Origin: Falsiroseomonas tokyonensis
GTDB lineage: Bacteria > Pseudomonadota > Alphaproteobacteria > Acetobacterales > Acetobacteraceae
Assembly: GCF_019024325.1 (NCBI RefSeq)
Contig: NZ_JAFNJS010000003.1
Coordinates: 62,001-126,000 of the forward strand
Length of the DNA stretch: 64,000 nucleotides
Direction: 5' to 3'
Shown here: positions 7,939-17,508 of the stretch, piece after piece
Position numbering within the stretch: the first letter of the stretch is position 1
Layout: the number at the start of each line of letters is the position of its first letter
Translations under genes and position numbers: made by a program
Notes under the pieces: model-generated
Databases searched by the model: none
Told to the model about the DNA's origin: nothing
What the model saw: the letters and a program-made list of their open reading frames with translations, nothing else

Positions 7939-8918
7939 GGCGTGCTCCTCGCGCGGCTTTGGGCGATCTCGGCGGCCAGGCGCAGGGCCGCGATCAGGCT
8001 TCCGGCTTCCGCCTGGCCTTTCCCCGCAATATCCAGGGCCGTGCCATGGTCCGGGCTGGTCCGCACGATGCGCAGCCCCAGCGTCACGTTCACCCCGCCA
8101 TCCATGTCCAACGTCTTCACCGGGATCAGGGCCTGGTCGTGGTACATGCACAACGCACAGTCGTAGCTGGCCCGGGCGCGCGGCGTGAACATCGTGTCGG
8201 CCGGAAGCGGTCCACGGGCATCGATGCCCTCGTGGACAAGGGCGGCGATGGCAGGCGCCACGACCTCAATATCTTCCCGGCCCATGGTGCCGGCCTCGCC
8301 CGCATGCGGGTTGAGGCCGGCAATGGCGATTCGGGGGCGGGCGATTCCGAAATCCCGGCGCAGGGCCGCAGCAACGACACGACCCTGGTCGAGGATCATG
8401 GCCGTGGTCAGGCTGCGTGCGGCGGCGGCCAGCGCCATGTGCACCGTCACCGGCACCACGCGCAGCCCCGGGCAGGCCAGGAGCATGACGGGTGGCTGGC
8501 CCGTGCCGGCGAGCTCGCCGAGGAATTCCGTATGGCCAGGATGCTGGAATCCTGCCGCCGTCAGAACGGATTTCTGAATCGGGTTGGTCACCACGCCGGC
8601 AATGCGTCCATCCAGGGCGTGCTGGACTGCCGTGCGGATGGAGCCGATGACGGCGCCGGCATTGGCCGGGTCCGGATGACCCAGGCAGGGTGGGCTTGGC
8701 AGGCGCTGGGTCAGGACGGGCAGAGCCTGTTGGAATACGCCCACCGCCTCTTCCGGCGCCTCGATGCGGCGCGTCGGGATGCCCTGCAGCGCCTCCGGAT
8801 CGCCCAGGAACAGGAAGGCGGGCCCGGAGGTCCGCAGCGCCTGCCAGGCCTTGCACGTGATCTCGGCGCCGATCCCGGCCGGCTCGCCCATGGTCAGGGC
8901 CAGTGGAAGTGCTGTCAT
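7935..8918 (-). CDS. pdxA: 4-hydroxythreonine-4-phosphate dehydrogenase PdxA
   Basis: 327 residues. NAD-dependent oxidation and decarboxylation of 4-phosphohydroxy-L-threonine, the step that feeds PdxJ. Seen in order: the opening MGEPAGIGAEI, the GHTEFLGELAG segment with a metal-binding His, GLNPHAGEAGTMG, and CMYHDQALIPVK with the last metal His. These are strong PdxA markers. It follows the frameshifted PLP enzyme by 32 bases and overlaps pdxJ. Supply of PLP next to a PLP enzyme is a sensible operon. Confidence 0.95.
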   Translation of the reverse strand: MTALPLALTMGEPAGIGAEITCKAWQALRTSGPAFLFLGDPEALQGIPTRRIEAPEEAVGVFQQALPVLTQRLPSPPCLGHPDPANAGAVIGSIRTAVQHALDGRIAGVVTNPIQKSVLTAAGFQHPGHTEFLGELAGTGQPPVMLLACPGLRVVPVTVHMALAAAARSLTTAMILDQGRVVAAALRRDFGIARPRIAIAGLNPHAGEAGTMGREDIEVVAPAIAALVHEGIDARGPLPADTMFTPRARASYDCALCMYHDQALIPVKTLDMDGGVNVTLGLRIVRTSPDHGTALDIAGKGQAEAGSLIAALRLAAEIAQSRARSTP

Positions 8919-8950
8919 GGCTGCGGCCTAATCCCTCCGCGGCTTCGCGC

Positions 8951-10107
8951 CTAGACCTGCCGCAGGCGGGCCAGCAGCGCATCCACCTCCTGGGCCGTCT
9001 GGTAGATGCCGAAGCCGAAGCGCAGCCGGCGGCCGCGGCGGTCGGTGACGATGCCGGCCTGGTGCAGGCGCTGCTGCCAGGCCTCCGCCTCGTCGAGGTC
9101 GAAGCTGAGGAAATTGCCGCGCCGCCACTCCTCCAACGGCACCACCAGGCGGTCGGCCGACAGGCCGGTCCCGTCGAGCCCGGCGACGAAGCGGGTCTGC
9201 AGCGCATGGGCATGCGCCTGGATGGCGGCGGTGGAGAGACCGACCTGGTCCACCCAGCCCAGCGCCGCATCCAGCCGGTAGAGGCCGGCGGGATCGAAGG
9301 TGGCGCCCATGAAGCGCCAGCCATCCGCGGCATAGCCGGTGCCGCCGCCAGGCTGCTCCAGCGCACCGAAGGCGGCATACCAGCCGGTGGCGCGGGGCCT
9401 CGGCAGCCAGCCGGGCGGCAGTGCAGGAAGCAGGCGCCTTCGCCCGCCATGGCGTATTTGTAGCCGCCCGCCGTGTAGAAGGCGCGTTCGGCCAAGCGAC
9501 CGAGTTGCACCGGGCGGGCCATGAAGGCGTGGTAGCCATCGATGACCAGCACGGCCTCCCCGGCTGCTGCGGCCAGTTGCTCCAGACCCTCCAGCGCGAA
9601 GCCGGAGGCGAAGAAGACCTCGCTGACCCAGATCAGGTCGAAGCCCACCGCGGCCGCTTCGACCAGGCGCGGCAGGCACTCGGCGCCCGGCTCGCTGGCA
9701 ATGCGCGTAACGGCCACGAGCCCCTCTTCCTCCAGCCGTGCCAGCTGGCGCGCCAGGCTGTGGAATTCGCCATCCGTCGTCAGGATGCGCGGAGGACGAT
9801 GGCAAGGCAGCGCGGAGAGGATGCGCAGGATGAAGTCGTGCGTATTGGGCGCAAAGACGAGCGTCGCAGGATCAGGCAGGCCAAGCTGGGCAGCCACCTG
9901 CTTCTGGCACCGCGCGAGAAGCGGGCCCAGCACTTCCTCCCACTTCCCGTCCTGCAGCCGTGCGGCACTGTCCCAGGCCGCAAGCTGGGCCTCGCGCGTG
10001 ACATCCGGCCAGGGATGGTGGCTATGGGCCGCGAAGTGCAGCCGGTCCGGATCCGCGCCGAGGAAGCGGGAGAAGTGGGATCGCAGGTCGAGCATGGAGG
10101 CTTCCAT
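8951..10107 (-). pseudogene. Frameshifted class V aminotransferase-fold PLP enzyme (kynureninase-like)
   Basis: Two frames together make one protein of about 385 residues. The N-terminal 228 residues run from the ATG at 10107 (or 10095): [48 protein letters not shown], then [14 protein letters not shown] with the PLP-binding Lys. At about 9418-9423, right after CFLH, the sense shifts to another frame. It continues there as [19 protein letters not shown] to GFGIYQTAQEVDALLARLRQV, stop at 8951. One missing base after the His codon would restore a single reading frame. The gene may be truly broken or the base may be a sequencing error. Divergence from tryptophan 2,3-dioxygenase hints at a kynureninase-like role. 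Confidence 0.75.
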
Positions 10108-10164
10108 GTGGCATTCCCGGGCCGGCCGTCTAGATTGCCACGATTCTGCGGTGGAGATGGGCGA

Positions 10165-10980
10165 ATGGTCGAGGGCGCGGAGACGGATTTCAGTCGCCGG
10201 ATGAGCTATGGGGATTATCTGGGGCTGGACCAGCTGCTCGCGGCGCAGAATCCCCGCAGTGGGCAGCATGACGAGATGCTGTTCATCGTCATCCACCAGG
10301 TCCAGGAGCTTTGGCTCAAGCTGATGGGGCATGAGCTGGACCTGGCCATGGACCGGATCCGCGCCGATGACCTGGCGCCGGCCTTCAAGGCGATGGCCCG
10401 CATCAGCCGCATCCAGCGCCAGCTGGTGGAGGCCTGGGACGTGCTGACGACACTGACGCCGCACGACTACCTGGCCTTTCGGGAAAGCCTCGGCGCCTCC
10501 TCCGGCTTCCAGTCCTGGCAGTATCGCCTGATCGAATATCGCCTGGGCAGCCGGGAAGCCTTCATGATGCGCCCGCATGCTCATGTGCCGGAGGTGCATG
10601 GCAAGCTGCGCGCCGCCTTCGAGGCGCCCAGCCTGTATGACGAGGCATTGCGCCTGCTGCAGCGGCGCGGGCTGCCGGTGCCGGACGAGGTGGTCACGCG
10701 CGATGCGCGCCAGGCGCATGAGCCGCATCCTGGGGTCGAGGCGGTCTGGGCCACCGTCTATCGCGACGCATCCGCCCATTTCGACCTCTACGAATTGGCC
10801 GAGGAACTGGTGGATCTGGAGGATGCCTTCCAGACGTGGCGCTTCCGCCACCTGAAGACGGTGGAGCGGATCATCGGCCATCGCCAGGGAACGGGGGGAA
10901 GCGCGGGCGTGTCCTATCTGCGCACCGTGCTCGATCGGCGCTTCTTCCCCGAACTTTGGTCGGTGCGGACCAGCCTGTGA
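10165..10980 (+). CDS. kynA: Tryptophan 2,3-dioxygenase
   Basis: 271 residues, heme enzyme opening the indole ring of L-tryptophan to N-formylkynurenine, first step of the kynurenine pathway. Diagnostic segments: [33 protein letters not shown] with the distal His region, [45 protein letters not shown] with the heme-ligand His, and [12 protein letters not shown] near the end. The start at 10165 has GGAG a few bases upstream; MSYGDYL at 10201 is an alternative. It is divergent, 57 bases from the frameshifted PLP enzyme gene, and no formamidase gene is adjacent. Confidence 0.95.
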   Translation: MVEGAETDFSRRMSYGDYLGLDQLLAAQNPRSGQHDEMLFIVIHQVQELWLKLMGHELDLAMDRIRADDLAPAFKAMARISRIQRQLVEAWDVLTTLTPHDYLAFRESLGASSGFQSWQYRLIEYRLGSREAFMMRPHAHVPEVHGKLRAAFEAPSLYDEALRLLQRRGLPVPDEVVTRDARQAHEPHPGVEAVWATVYRDASAHFDLYELAEELVDLEDAFQTWRFRHLKTVERIIGHRQGTGGSAGVSYLRTVLDRRFFPELWSVRTSL

Positions 10981-10989
10981 CATTCCTCC

Positions 10990-11008
10990 GCGGCAGTTGA
11001 CCTGCCGC
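10990..11008 (+). terminator. Hairpin downstream of kynA
   Basis: A 7-base perfect stem, GCGGCAG (10990-10996) and CTGCCGC (11002-11008), with a 5-base loop, starts 9 bases after the kynA stop. There is no T-run, so it may act as a weak terminator, an mRNA end-stabilising hairpin, or an operator for the next gene at 11044. Confidence 0.4.
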
Positions 11009-11043
11009 AAGGTCCCGGGCGGGCGCCCGCGCTAGCCTGCCGC

Positions 11044-11802
11044 ATGCTCGCTAATTGTCTGCACGACCTCACGGCGCTCGGCTCCGGAGCTTTGGCCTCG
11101 GTCGCCCTGGCAATGCTGCTGGCCGGCTTGGCGGGTGGGGTGACGCATTGCGCCGGAATGTGCGCGCCCTTCGTGCTGGCGCAGGCTGGCGCGGCATCCG
11201 GACGGGGCGGGGGAGGTTTCCTGTCCCGCATGAGTGGCGCGGCGCTGGTGCCGTATCATGCGGGCCGGATGATCGGTTATGCCGCGCTCGGCGGGCTGGC
11301 GGGCGCGACGGCCGGCGCGGTCAGCCAGGTCACCGGGCTGCGGCAGCTTCTTGCCGCTCTGCTGCTGCTCGCCGCCGTGATGATGGCGCGGCAGGCGGTG
11401 GGCAGGCTGCCGCTGAGCTGGCGCCGGCGATTGCTGCCGCGCGGCGGGCCTTCCGCAGCCGTGGCCGGCAGCTACCCCGACCTTTTGCTGCGTCCGATCG
11501 GCCGCCTGATGGCCGCGCCGGGGGGATGGAACGGTTTCGGCCTGGGGCTGCTGCTGTCAGGCCTGCCCTGCGGCCTGCTTTACGCGGCGCTGGCCGCGGC
11601 CGCGGCGACAGGCAGCGCGCTGGCTGGCGCGCTGGCCATGCTCGCATTCACGCTCGGGACCATCCCTGCGCTGCTGGGCGTCGGCCTGTTCGGGCGCTTC
11701 TTCCTGCGTCGCGCCGGCCCATTGACGCAGATGGTGGGCGGCGTGTTGTTCCTGCTGAACGCGGCCCTGTTGGCGACGATGGCGGTCCAGCTGGCGGCCT
11801 GA
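11044..11802 (+). CDS. TauE/SafE - DsbD_2 family membrane protein
   Basis: 252 residues with about six hydrophobic helices. The N-terminal signature LLAGLAGGVTHCAGMCAPFV is the glycine-rich His-Cys-x3-Cys motif of the cytochrome-biogenesis/sulfite-exporter-like family (DsbD_2). A second repeat-like half carries GLLLSGLPCGLLYAALAAAA. Members of this family commonly accompany cbb3 oxidase genes and are suspected in copper delivery or cytochrome maturation. That link is inference here, because the cco cluster begins about 3.3 kb downstream with two unrelated genes between. Confidence 0.75.
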   Translation: MLANCLHDLTALGSGALASVALAMLLAGLAGGVTHCAGMCAPFVLAQAGAASGRGGGGFLSRMSGAALVPYHAGRMIGYAALGGLAGATAGAVSQVTGLRQLLAALLLLAAVMMARQAVGRLPLSWRRRLLPRGGPSAAVAGSYPDLLLRPIGRLMAAPGGWNGFGLGLLLSGLPCGLLYAALAAAAATGSALAGALAMLAFTLGTIPALLGVGLFGRFFLRRAGPLTQMVGGVLFLLNAALLATMAVQLAA

Positions 11803-11868
11803 CCGATCGAATTGCCTCCTCGTTGACGGCATCTCAACCATGCCGGCGCTTTCTGCACGGGCACCAGG

Positions 11869-14124
11869 ATGGGGCCCAGCATGTGCGCGTCGTTCGTCGG
11901 GACGATACCCGACACGATCTATGAGAATGCCCAGCGGGGCGACTGGATCGTCTATCTCACCTTCTCGTCGGATGTACTCTCGGCCGGGCTGACCGGAAGG
12001 GATGCGGGCCTCTTCGTGTCGACCTTCAGCAGCGGCCGACGCCTCATGACGATCACCCCGCTGCAGGCCTTCGATGCCGAGGCCTGGGCGGAACCGCCCG
12101 AGTTTCGTATCGGCCTTTCGCTGAAGACGGCTGCGGCCGGTTGGAATCCTCTGCCCGACGTCTTCACGATACGGCTCATCGATGTGGACGACACGGCACC
12201 CCAGGATCTCCGTTTCAGCTCGGGCGGGGTGGTGCTGGCCAACGACGTCGGCGCACCGATCGGCAACCTGATCGCGACTGACCCGGATAGCGTCGGACCG
12301 CTGGAATACCGCGTAGCCTGGCCGGATTCCGATTGGTTCGAGATGGTGGGCGATGAATTGCGCCTGCGGCAGGGCGTGGACCTCATCGGCCTGGGTGGCA
12401 CCCAGCGCGAGGTGGTGATCGAGGTATCTGACGGGCGCAACCTGGCAAGCTACCCGATCACCATCACCATCCTCCAACCCGGCCCTGCCTCACCCTTCCA
12501 GGTTGTCGATGGAACGCTGGGGGCGGATACACTGGTCGGTAGCGCATCCGACGATGCGCTGTTTGGGCATGCCGGTGATGACGTTCTGACGGGTGGGGCA
12601 GGCGCGGATAGCCTTCATGGCGGAATGGGCTCCGATCGGTTGAGTGGCGGCGACGGGGCGGACACGCTGCGCGGCGAGGAGAGCAGTGACCTCCTGGAAG
12701 GTGGCGAGGGCGCTGACAGCCTCTTCGGAGATGCCGATAACGACTGGCTGGTGGGTGGACCAGGCATCGATCGCCTGGTCGGTGGGGAGGGCGCCGATAC
12801 CCTCGACGGCGGTGGCAACGGCGATCGCCTGATCGGGGGCAATGGGAATGATGTCTATCTGCTGCGCAGCATGAATGACACCTGGCTGGAACTGCCAGGT
12901 GGCGGCATCGACGAACTCAGCGTGCGCTGGTCCATGACCATACCCGCCGAGATCGAGCGGCTTCGGCTTCGCGCAGGTGCTGGCGACGTCTCCGCCTTCG
13001 GCGCTGACGGTGACGACTCGCTCTATGGGAATGAAGGCGCCAACACCCTGTCCGGCGGCCTGGGCAACGACATGCTGGAGGGCGGCGCCGGTGCTGACAC
13101 GCTGTTCGGCGGCGGCGGCGCCGATACGCTGCTTGGCGGCTCGGAGGATGACCGGATATTCGGCGAGGTGGGTAACGACACGATCAACGCAGGTGATGGG
13201 GCCGATGAAGCGACCGGCGGGGCGGGAGCGGACTTGCTGGACGGCGGCGCCGGTGATGATCGACTCGCGGGTGGGGATGACAATGACTGGCTGTTCGGCG
13301 CGGCCGGCGATGACCTGCTTGCAGGAGGGTCCGGCGCCGACACCCTCGATGGTGGCACTGGCCGGGACCGGTTGCTGGGTGGCGACGGCAACGACGTGCT
13401 GTTTGGTGGCGAGGAGGCCGATCTCCTGGATGGAGGGGCGGGCGCCGACACCCTCGACGGCGGGGCCGGAGCTGATCAGGTGCAAGGTGGACCCGGGGAC
13501 GACGTGTTGCGGGCGGGAGCGGGTGCCGGCGACTTTCTGCGCGGGGGGGCTGGCGCAGATACCTTGGATGGCACCGCCGCCGATCGGCTCGCGGGACGCT
13601 TCTTCGGCGGCACCGGGGACGATCTCTATATCATCGACAACCGCGGCGACCTGGTGTTCGAGGAAGTTTCGGGCGGCATCGACACGGTCTGGGCGCAGCT
13701 GCCGAGCGGTGGCTATGTCCTGCCAGTCAATGTGGAGCGCTTGGTCCTGCTCGGCGCCGCCTTGTCCGGCTTCGGGAACGGCCTGGATAATCTGATCATC
13801 GGCAATCCCCTGCCCAACCTTCTGCTGGGTGGTGCGGGGGCGGACACGCTGCGCGGTGGTCTGGGCGATGACACGCTGGGTGGCAGCCTGGGCGCCGATT
13901 GGCTGCAGATCGACGCGAATGCGGGCATCGACACCGTGCTCGATTTCACGCCCGGGCAGGATCGCTTGCTGGTGCCCGCCGCCATCTACGGAAGTCCGGC
14001 CGCCGCCCTGGCTGCGATCCAGAGCATCTCCGCCGGCGCCTACCTGCCCCTGGGGTCGGGTGGGGCCGTCCTTGTCGGGCTGGCGCCCTGGCAGCTCAGC
14101 GCCGGTGATTTCCAGCTGTTCTGA
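11869..14124 (+). CDS. RTX (hemolysin-type calcium-binding repeat) protein with cadherin-like domain
   Basis: 751 residues from the ATG at 11869 (11881 is a possible alternative). Residues about 100-200 resemble a cadherin-like beta-sandwich (DVDDTAPQDLRF, ATDPDSVGPLEY, VVIEVSDGRNLASYPITI). The rest is arrays of GGxGxDxLx nonapeptides in three blocks (about 220-330, 385-590 and 640-680), split by non-repeat segments such as NDTWLELPGGGIDELSV. RTX arrays fold into calcium-bound beta-rolls after type I secretion. The end, SAGDFQLF, is a plausible C-terminal secretion signal. No type I exporter of the HlyB kind is adjacent. A surface or extracellular role is likely; substrate or target unknown. 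Confidence 0.85.
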   Translation: MGPSMCASFVGTIPDTIYENAQRGDWIVYLTFSSDVLSAGLTGRDAGLFVSTFSSGRRLMTITPLQAFDAEAWAEPPEFRIGLSLKTAAAGWNPLPDVFTIRLIDVDDTAPQDLRFSSGGVVLANDVGAPIGNLIATDPDSVGPLEYRVAWPDSDWFEMVGDELRLRQGVDLIGLGGTQREVVIEVSDGRNLASYPITITILQPGPASPFQVVDGTLGADTLVGSASDDALFGHAGDDVLTGGAGADSLHGGMGSDRLSGGDGADTLRGEESSDLLEGGEGADSLFGDADNDWLVGGPGIDRLVGGEGADTLDGGGNGDRLIGGNGNDVYLLRSMNDTWLELPGGGIDELSVRWSMTIPAEIERLRLRAGAGDVSAFGADGDDSLYGNEGANTLSGGLGNDMLEGGAGADTLFGGGGADTLLGGSEDDRIFGEVGNDTINAGDGADEATGGAGADLLDGGAGDDRLAGGDDNDWLFGAAGDDLLAGGSGADTLDGGTGRDRLLGGDGNDVLFGGEEADLLDGGAGADTLDGGAGADQVQGGPGDDVLRAGAGAGDFLRGGAGADTLDGTAADRLAGRFFGGTGDDLYIIDNRGDLVFEEVSGGIDTVWAQLPSGGYVLPVNVERLVLLGAALSGFGNGLDNLIIGNPLPNLLLGGAGADTLRGGLGDDTLGGSLGADWLQIDANAGIDTVLDFTPGQDRLLVPAAIYGSPAAALAAIQSISAGAYLPLGSGGAVLVGLAPWQLSAGDFQLF

Positions 14125-14904
14125 TCAACGGACCAGGTCGCGATAGGCGTGCCAGGTGGCGTGTCCGATCAACGGAAGGACGAGCGCCAGGCCCAGGAAG
14201 AAGGGCACGAGTGCCATGGCGGTGAAAACCACGATCAGCCCTGCCCAGAGCGCCATGGCGCGCCAATTCTGGGTGGTGACCCGGATGGAGATGAGGATCG
14301 CCTCGATCACCGAGATGTCCCGGTCGATCATCATCGGGATGGACACCGCGGAAATGGCGAAGGCGACCGCCGCGAGGACGAAGCCCACGCCTGTGCCGAT
14401 CACCAGGAAGGGCAGCAGCATGCCGGACCGGAGCATCGCCATGGGCAGCATCTCGATGGCTGGCGAGAAGCCGATGCCGAAGAAGACGGCGAAGAGAAGG
14501 CCCGCCGTGCGAATCCAGAATAGATGCAGCAGCAGCAGCACCACGCCCATGAGCGCGAGCTGCGGCGCATTGCGGCGGAACCCCTGCAGGCAGAGCGCGA
14601 GCGTGACAACCTCGCCCCGCTCCCGCCTCCGGCTGGCCTCGTAGAGGCCTGCGCCGATCAAGGGGGCGACCAGGAAGAAGCCCGCGGTTGCCGGCAGGAC
14701 CGCCCAGGCGATCCCCGCATTGAGCAGGAGGGCGCTGAGCAGCCAGCCGGCCGCGACAACCGCCCCTCCGTAGACAAATCCGATATGCGGCATTGCCCTG
14801 AGATCCTGCCAGCCCGCGTTCAGCCACAGCCAAGGGCGGTCTAGCGGGACCAGCTGCGCGACCTGCTCTTGCGGCTGGGCCATCGGTGCGGCGGCGTCTT
14901 CCAT
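14125..14904 (-). CDS. DUF2189 family integral membrane protein
   Basis: 259 residues from the ATG at 14904 ([20 protein letters not shown]). About six helices are visible, for example [54 protein letters not shown] and [18 protein letters not shown]. The N-terminal W..W..DLRAMP segment and the [14 protein letters not shown] loop are typical of DUF2189 proteins, whose function is not established. Related genes often sit beside cbb3 oxidase genes. This one is divergent from ccoN, and its stop abuts the convergent RTX stop with no spacer. Confidence 0.8.
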   Translation of the reverse strand: MEDAAAPMAQPQEQVAQLVPLDRPWLWLNAGWQDLRAMPHIGFVYGGAVVAAGWLLSALLLNAGIAWAVLPATAGFFLVAPLIGAGLYEASRRRERGEVVTLALCLQGFRRNAPQLALMGVVLLLLHLFWIRTAGLLFAVFFGIGFSPAIEMLPMAMLRSGMLLPFLVIGTGVGFVLAAVAFAISAVSIPMMIDRDISVIEAILISIRVTTQNWRAMALWAGLIVVFTAMALVPFFLGLALVLPLIGHATWHAYRDLVR

Positions 14905-14972
14905 CTCGCTGTGCCCTGCTTTCCTGGATCTCGTCCCGGCAGCCACCATAACCGCCGCGCAGCATCGTTCCA

Positions 14973-14986
14973 TTGATCCGCATCAA
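14973..14986. promoter_or_regulatory. Perfect FNR/FixK box upstream of ccoN
   Basis: TTGATCCGCATCAA matches the symmetric consensus TTGAT-N4-ATCAA at all ten fixed positions. It lies 84 bases before the ccoN start. A class II site centred near -41.5 would put transcription start near 15021, leaving a 50-base leader. Oxygen-responsive control of cbb3 operons by FNR/FixK-type regulators is well established. Because ccoN and the DUF2189 gene are divergent, the site could serve both. Confidence 0.85.
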
Positions 14987-15070
14987 GGACAGAGGCGCCC
15001 CAGGCGGGTCATCTGCGCCGACCACACCGCCCAATTCGCGACCACGGTGTGCCGAGGGGAGAGTTTTGCC

Positions 15071-16576
15071 ATGGCTGCAGCAGGCTACGCCGCCAATCCA
15101 GCCGGAGCGGCTGCGATGTCGCGGTCCGAGCCCTATGTGGAGGCGCCGATCAGGGCCTTCGCGATCGCGACCGTCTTCTGGGGCGTGGTCGGCTTTCTGG
15201 TCGGGGTCGTCATTGCCTCGCAACTGGCCTGGCCATTGCTCAACCTCGACCTCGAATGGACGACCTTCGGCCGGTTGCGGCCGGTGCACACCTCCGCCGT
15301 GATCTTCGCCTTCGGCGGCAATGCCCTGCTCGGCACAAGCCTTTACGTTGTCCAGCGCACCTGCCGGGCGCGGCTCTTCGGCGGCGAGTCGATGGGCTGG
15401 TTCCTGTTCTGGGGCTACCAGTTCTTCATCGTCGCGGCGGCCGTCGGCTACGTCTTCGGCGTGACCCAGGGCAAGGAATACGCCGAGCCCGAGTGGTTCG
15501 TGGACCTGTGGCTGACAGTGGTGTGGGTGCACTACCTGGTCGCCTTCGGCGGCACGATCCTCCGGCGCGAGGAGCCGCATATCTACGTGGCGAACTGGTT
15601 CTACCTCGCCTTCATCGTCACCGTGGCGATGCTGCATATCGTCAACAACCTGGCGCTGCCGATCACGCTCGGCCATGGCAAGAGCTACGGCCTCGCGGCC
15701 GGGGTCCAGGATGCGATGATCCAGTGGTGGTACGGCCACAACGCGGTGGGCTTCTTCCTGACCGCGGGCTTCCTCGGGATGATGTACTACTTCATCCCGA
15801 AGCAGGCGGACCGCCCGGTCTATTCCTACCGCCTTTCGATCGTGCACTTCTGGTCGCTGATCTTCCTCTATATCTGGGCGGGTCCGCACCACCTCCACTA
15901 CACCGCGCTGCCCGACTGGGCGCAGACGCTGGGCATGGTGTTCTCCGTCATGCTGTGGATGCCGTCCTGGGGCGGCATGATCAACGGCCTGATGACGCTC
16001 TCGGGCGCCTGGGACAAGCTTCGCACCGATCCGGGCCTGCGCTTCTCGGTCACCGCGGTCGGCTTCTACGGCATGTCGACCTTCGAAGGTCCGGTGATGT
16101 CGATCAAGGCGGTCAACGCCCTGTCGCACTACACCGACTGGACCATCGGCCATGTGCACTCCGGCGCCATGGGCTGGGTCGGCTTCATCACCTTCGGCGC
16201 GCTCTACTGGCTGTATCCGAAGCTCTGGGGAAAGAAGGCGCTGTATAGCCAGAAGCTCGTCTCCTGGCACTTCTGGATCGCGACGCTGGGCATCGTGCTC
16301 TACATCACCGCGATGTGGGTCTCGGGCATCCTGCAGGGCCTGATGTGGCGCGCCTATGACGAGCTGGGCTTCCTGCAATACGCCTTCATCGAAAGCGTGG
16401 CCGCGATGCATCCCTACTACGTCATCCGCATGATGGGCGGTGTTCTCTACCTCAGCGGCGCGCTGATCATGGCCTTCAACCTCTGGAAGACTGTGACGAG
16501 CGACGAATTGGCTGATGCGGTGCCTGCGCCTGGCTCGGCCGGCATTTCCGCCCCCATTCCCGCACCTGCCGAATAA
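15071..16576 (+). CDS. ccoN: Cytochrome c oxidase cbb3-type, subunit I (CcoN)
   Basis: 501 residues from the ATG at 15071, with GAGGGGAG upstream. It is the catalytic subunit carrying low-spin heme b and the high-spin heme b3/CuB centre, in the inner membrane with about 12 helices. Visible ligands: His73 in [16 protein letters not shown], the CuB His in [16 protein letters not shown], the His pair in [13 protein letters not shown], and His-x-His in [11 protein letters not shown]. First gene of the ccoNOQP operon, preceded by an FNR/FixK box, so probably induced at low oxygen. ccoO starts 11 bases after the stop. Confidence 0.97.
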   Translation: MAAAGYAANPAGAAAMSRSEPYVEAPIRAFAIATVFWGVVGFLVGVVIASQLAWPLLNLDLEWTTFGRLRPVHTSAVIFAFGGNALLGTSLYVVQRTCRARLFGGESMGWFLFWGYQFFIVAAAVGYVFGVTQGKEYAEPEWFVDLWLTVVWVHYLVAFGGTILRREEPHIYVANWFYLAFIVTVAMLHIVNNLALPITLGHGKSYGLAAGVQDAMIQWWYGHNAVGFFLTAGFLGMMYYFIPKQADRPVYSYRLSIVHFWSLIFLYIWAGPHHLHYTALPDWAQTLGMVFSVMLWMPSWGGMINGLMTLSGAWDKLRTDPGLRFSVTAVGFYGMSTFEGPVMSIKAVNALSHYTDWTIGHVHSGAMGWVGFITFGALYWLYPKLWGKKALYSQKLVSWHFWIATLGIVLYITAMWVSGILQGLMWRAYDELGFLQYAFIESVAAMHPYYVIRMMGGVLYLSGALIMAFNLWKTVTSDELADAVPAPGSAGISAPIPAPAE

Positions 16577-16587
16577 GGACGCCCGCC

Positions 16588-17316
16588 ATGCGCTGGTTCA
16601 ACCACGGGATCATCGAAAAGAACCTCATCCTGATGGGCGTGCTGACGCTCATCACCGTGTCGATCGGCGGGCTTGCCCAGATCGTGCCGCTTTTCACGGT
16701 GGAGAGCACGATCGAGCGGGTCGAGGGCGTGCGCCCTTACACGCCGCTCGAGCTCGCCGGACGCAACATCTACGTGCGTGAAGGCTGCTACCTTTGCCAC
16801 AGCCAGATGGTGCGACCCTTCCGCGACGAGCTGGAGCGCTACGGGGCCTATTCGCTGGCGGCCGAGAGCATCTACGACCATCCCTTCCAATGGGGCTCGA
16901 AGCGCACCGGTCCGGATCTGGCGCGCGTTGGCGGCCGCTATTCGGATGACTGGCACGCCGCGCATCTGCGCAGCCCGCGGGCGGTAGTGCCGGAAAGCGT
17001 GATGCCGCCCTATGCCTTCCTGGATCGTCCGCTCAATGCAAGCGACATCGCCTCCCACCTGCGGGCACAGGTGGCGGTTGGGGTCCCCTATACGGCGGAG
17101 ATGATCGCCAACGCGCGCGCCGACCTTGAAGCCCAGGCGCGGCCTGAAGCGGACGGTGCGGCATTTGCGGCCCGCTACCCGCGCGCGCGCCAGGGCAGCT
17201 TCGACGGCAACCCTGCCGTGGTGACGGAGATGGATGCGCTGGTGGCCTATCTGCAGATGCTCGGCACGCTGGTTCGCTTCAGCGACGTCACGCCCGACCA
17301 GGTGCGGCAGCAGTAG
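16588..17316 (+). CDS. ccoO: Cytochrome c oxidase cbb3-type, subunit II (CcoO)
   Basis: 242 residues. Monoheme c-type subunit that passes electrons from CcoP towards CcoN. One N-terminal anchor helix ([20 protein letters not shown]) is followed by a periplasmic domain with heme motif C67-Y-L-C70-H71 in [14 protein letters not shown]. Met in VMPPYAFL is the likely sixth ligand. [16 protein letters not shown] is also characteristic. Second gene of ccoNOQP; a short gap of 11 bases separates it from ccoQ. Confidence 0.97.
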   Translation: MRWFNHGIIEKNLILMGVLTLITVSIGGLAQIVPLFTVESTIERVEGVRPYTPLELAGRNIYVREGCYLCHSQMVRPFRDELERYGAYSLAAESIYDHPFQWGSKRTGPDLARVGGRYSDDWHAAHLRSPRAVVPESVMPPYAFLDRPLNASDIASHLRAQVAVGVPYTAEMIANARADLEAQARPEADGAAFAARYPRARQGSFDGNPAVVTEMDALVAYLQMLGTLVRFSDVTPDQVRQQ

Positions 17317-17327
17317 GAAACGCAGCC

Positions 17328-17495
17328 ATGGATATCGTCGCCCTGCAGCCCTTGTTCTCCACCCTCTGGGTGGTCTGGTTCTTCGTCCTCTTCATCGGAA
17401 TCCTGCTTCGGGTCCTCGCGCCCGCGCGCAAGCGCGAGTTCGAGCAGGCCGGGGGCATCCCCTTCCGTGAAGACGTTTCTGACCGCCGGCGCTGA
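17328..17495 (+). CDS. ccoQ: cbb3 oxidase small subunit CcoQ
   Basis: 55 residues starting MDIVALQPLFSTLWVVWFFV. One membrane helix is followed by a basic stretch (RVLAPARKREFEQ) and a short polar tail, the usual build of CcoQ/FixQ, which stabilises CcoP in the complex. Position between ccoO and ccoP settles the call. Its stop overlaps the Shine-Dalgarno region (GAGGAG) of ccoP. Confidence 0.9.
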   Translation: MDIVALQPLFSTLWVVWFFVLFIGILLRVLAPARKREFEQAGGIPFREDVSDRRR

Positions 17496-17508
17496 GGAGT
17501 CCCGCAGC

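Noticed and set aside
8266-11010. 914-codon minus-strand frame covering kynA antisense, the PLP enzyme and pdxA
   Set aside because: Only the portion 9421-10107 is sensible protein; the rest is antisense to kynA and off-frame to pdxA. It arises because the PLP gene frame is not closed after its frameshift.
13023-13451. Pro/Ser-rich minus-strand frame in the RTX region
   Set aside because: It is the complement of the GGxGxD repeat array and repeats only because the RTX gene does.
14096-16411. 771-codon minus-strand frame across ccoN
   Set aside because: Antisense to ccoN and off-frame to the DUF2189 gene; composition is typical of a mirror frame, with no family features.
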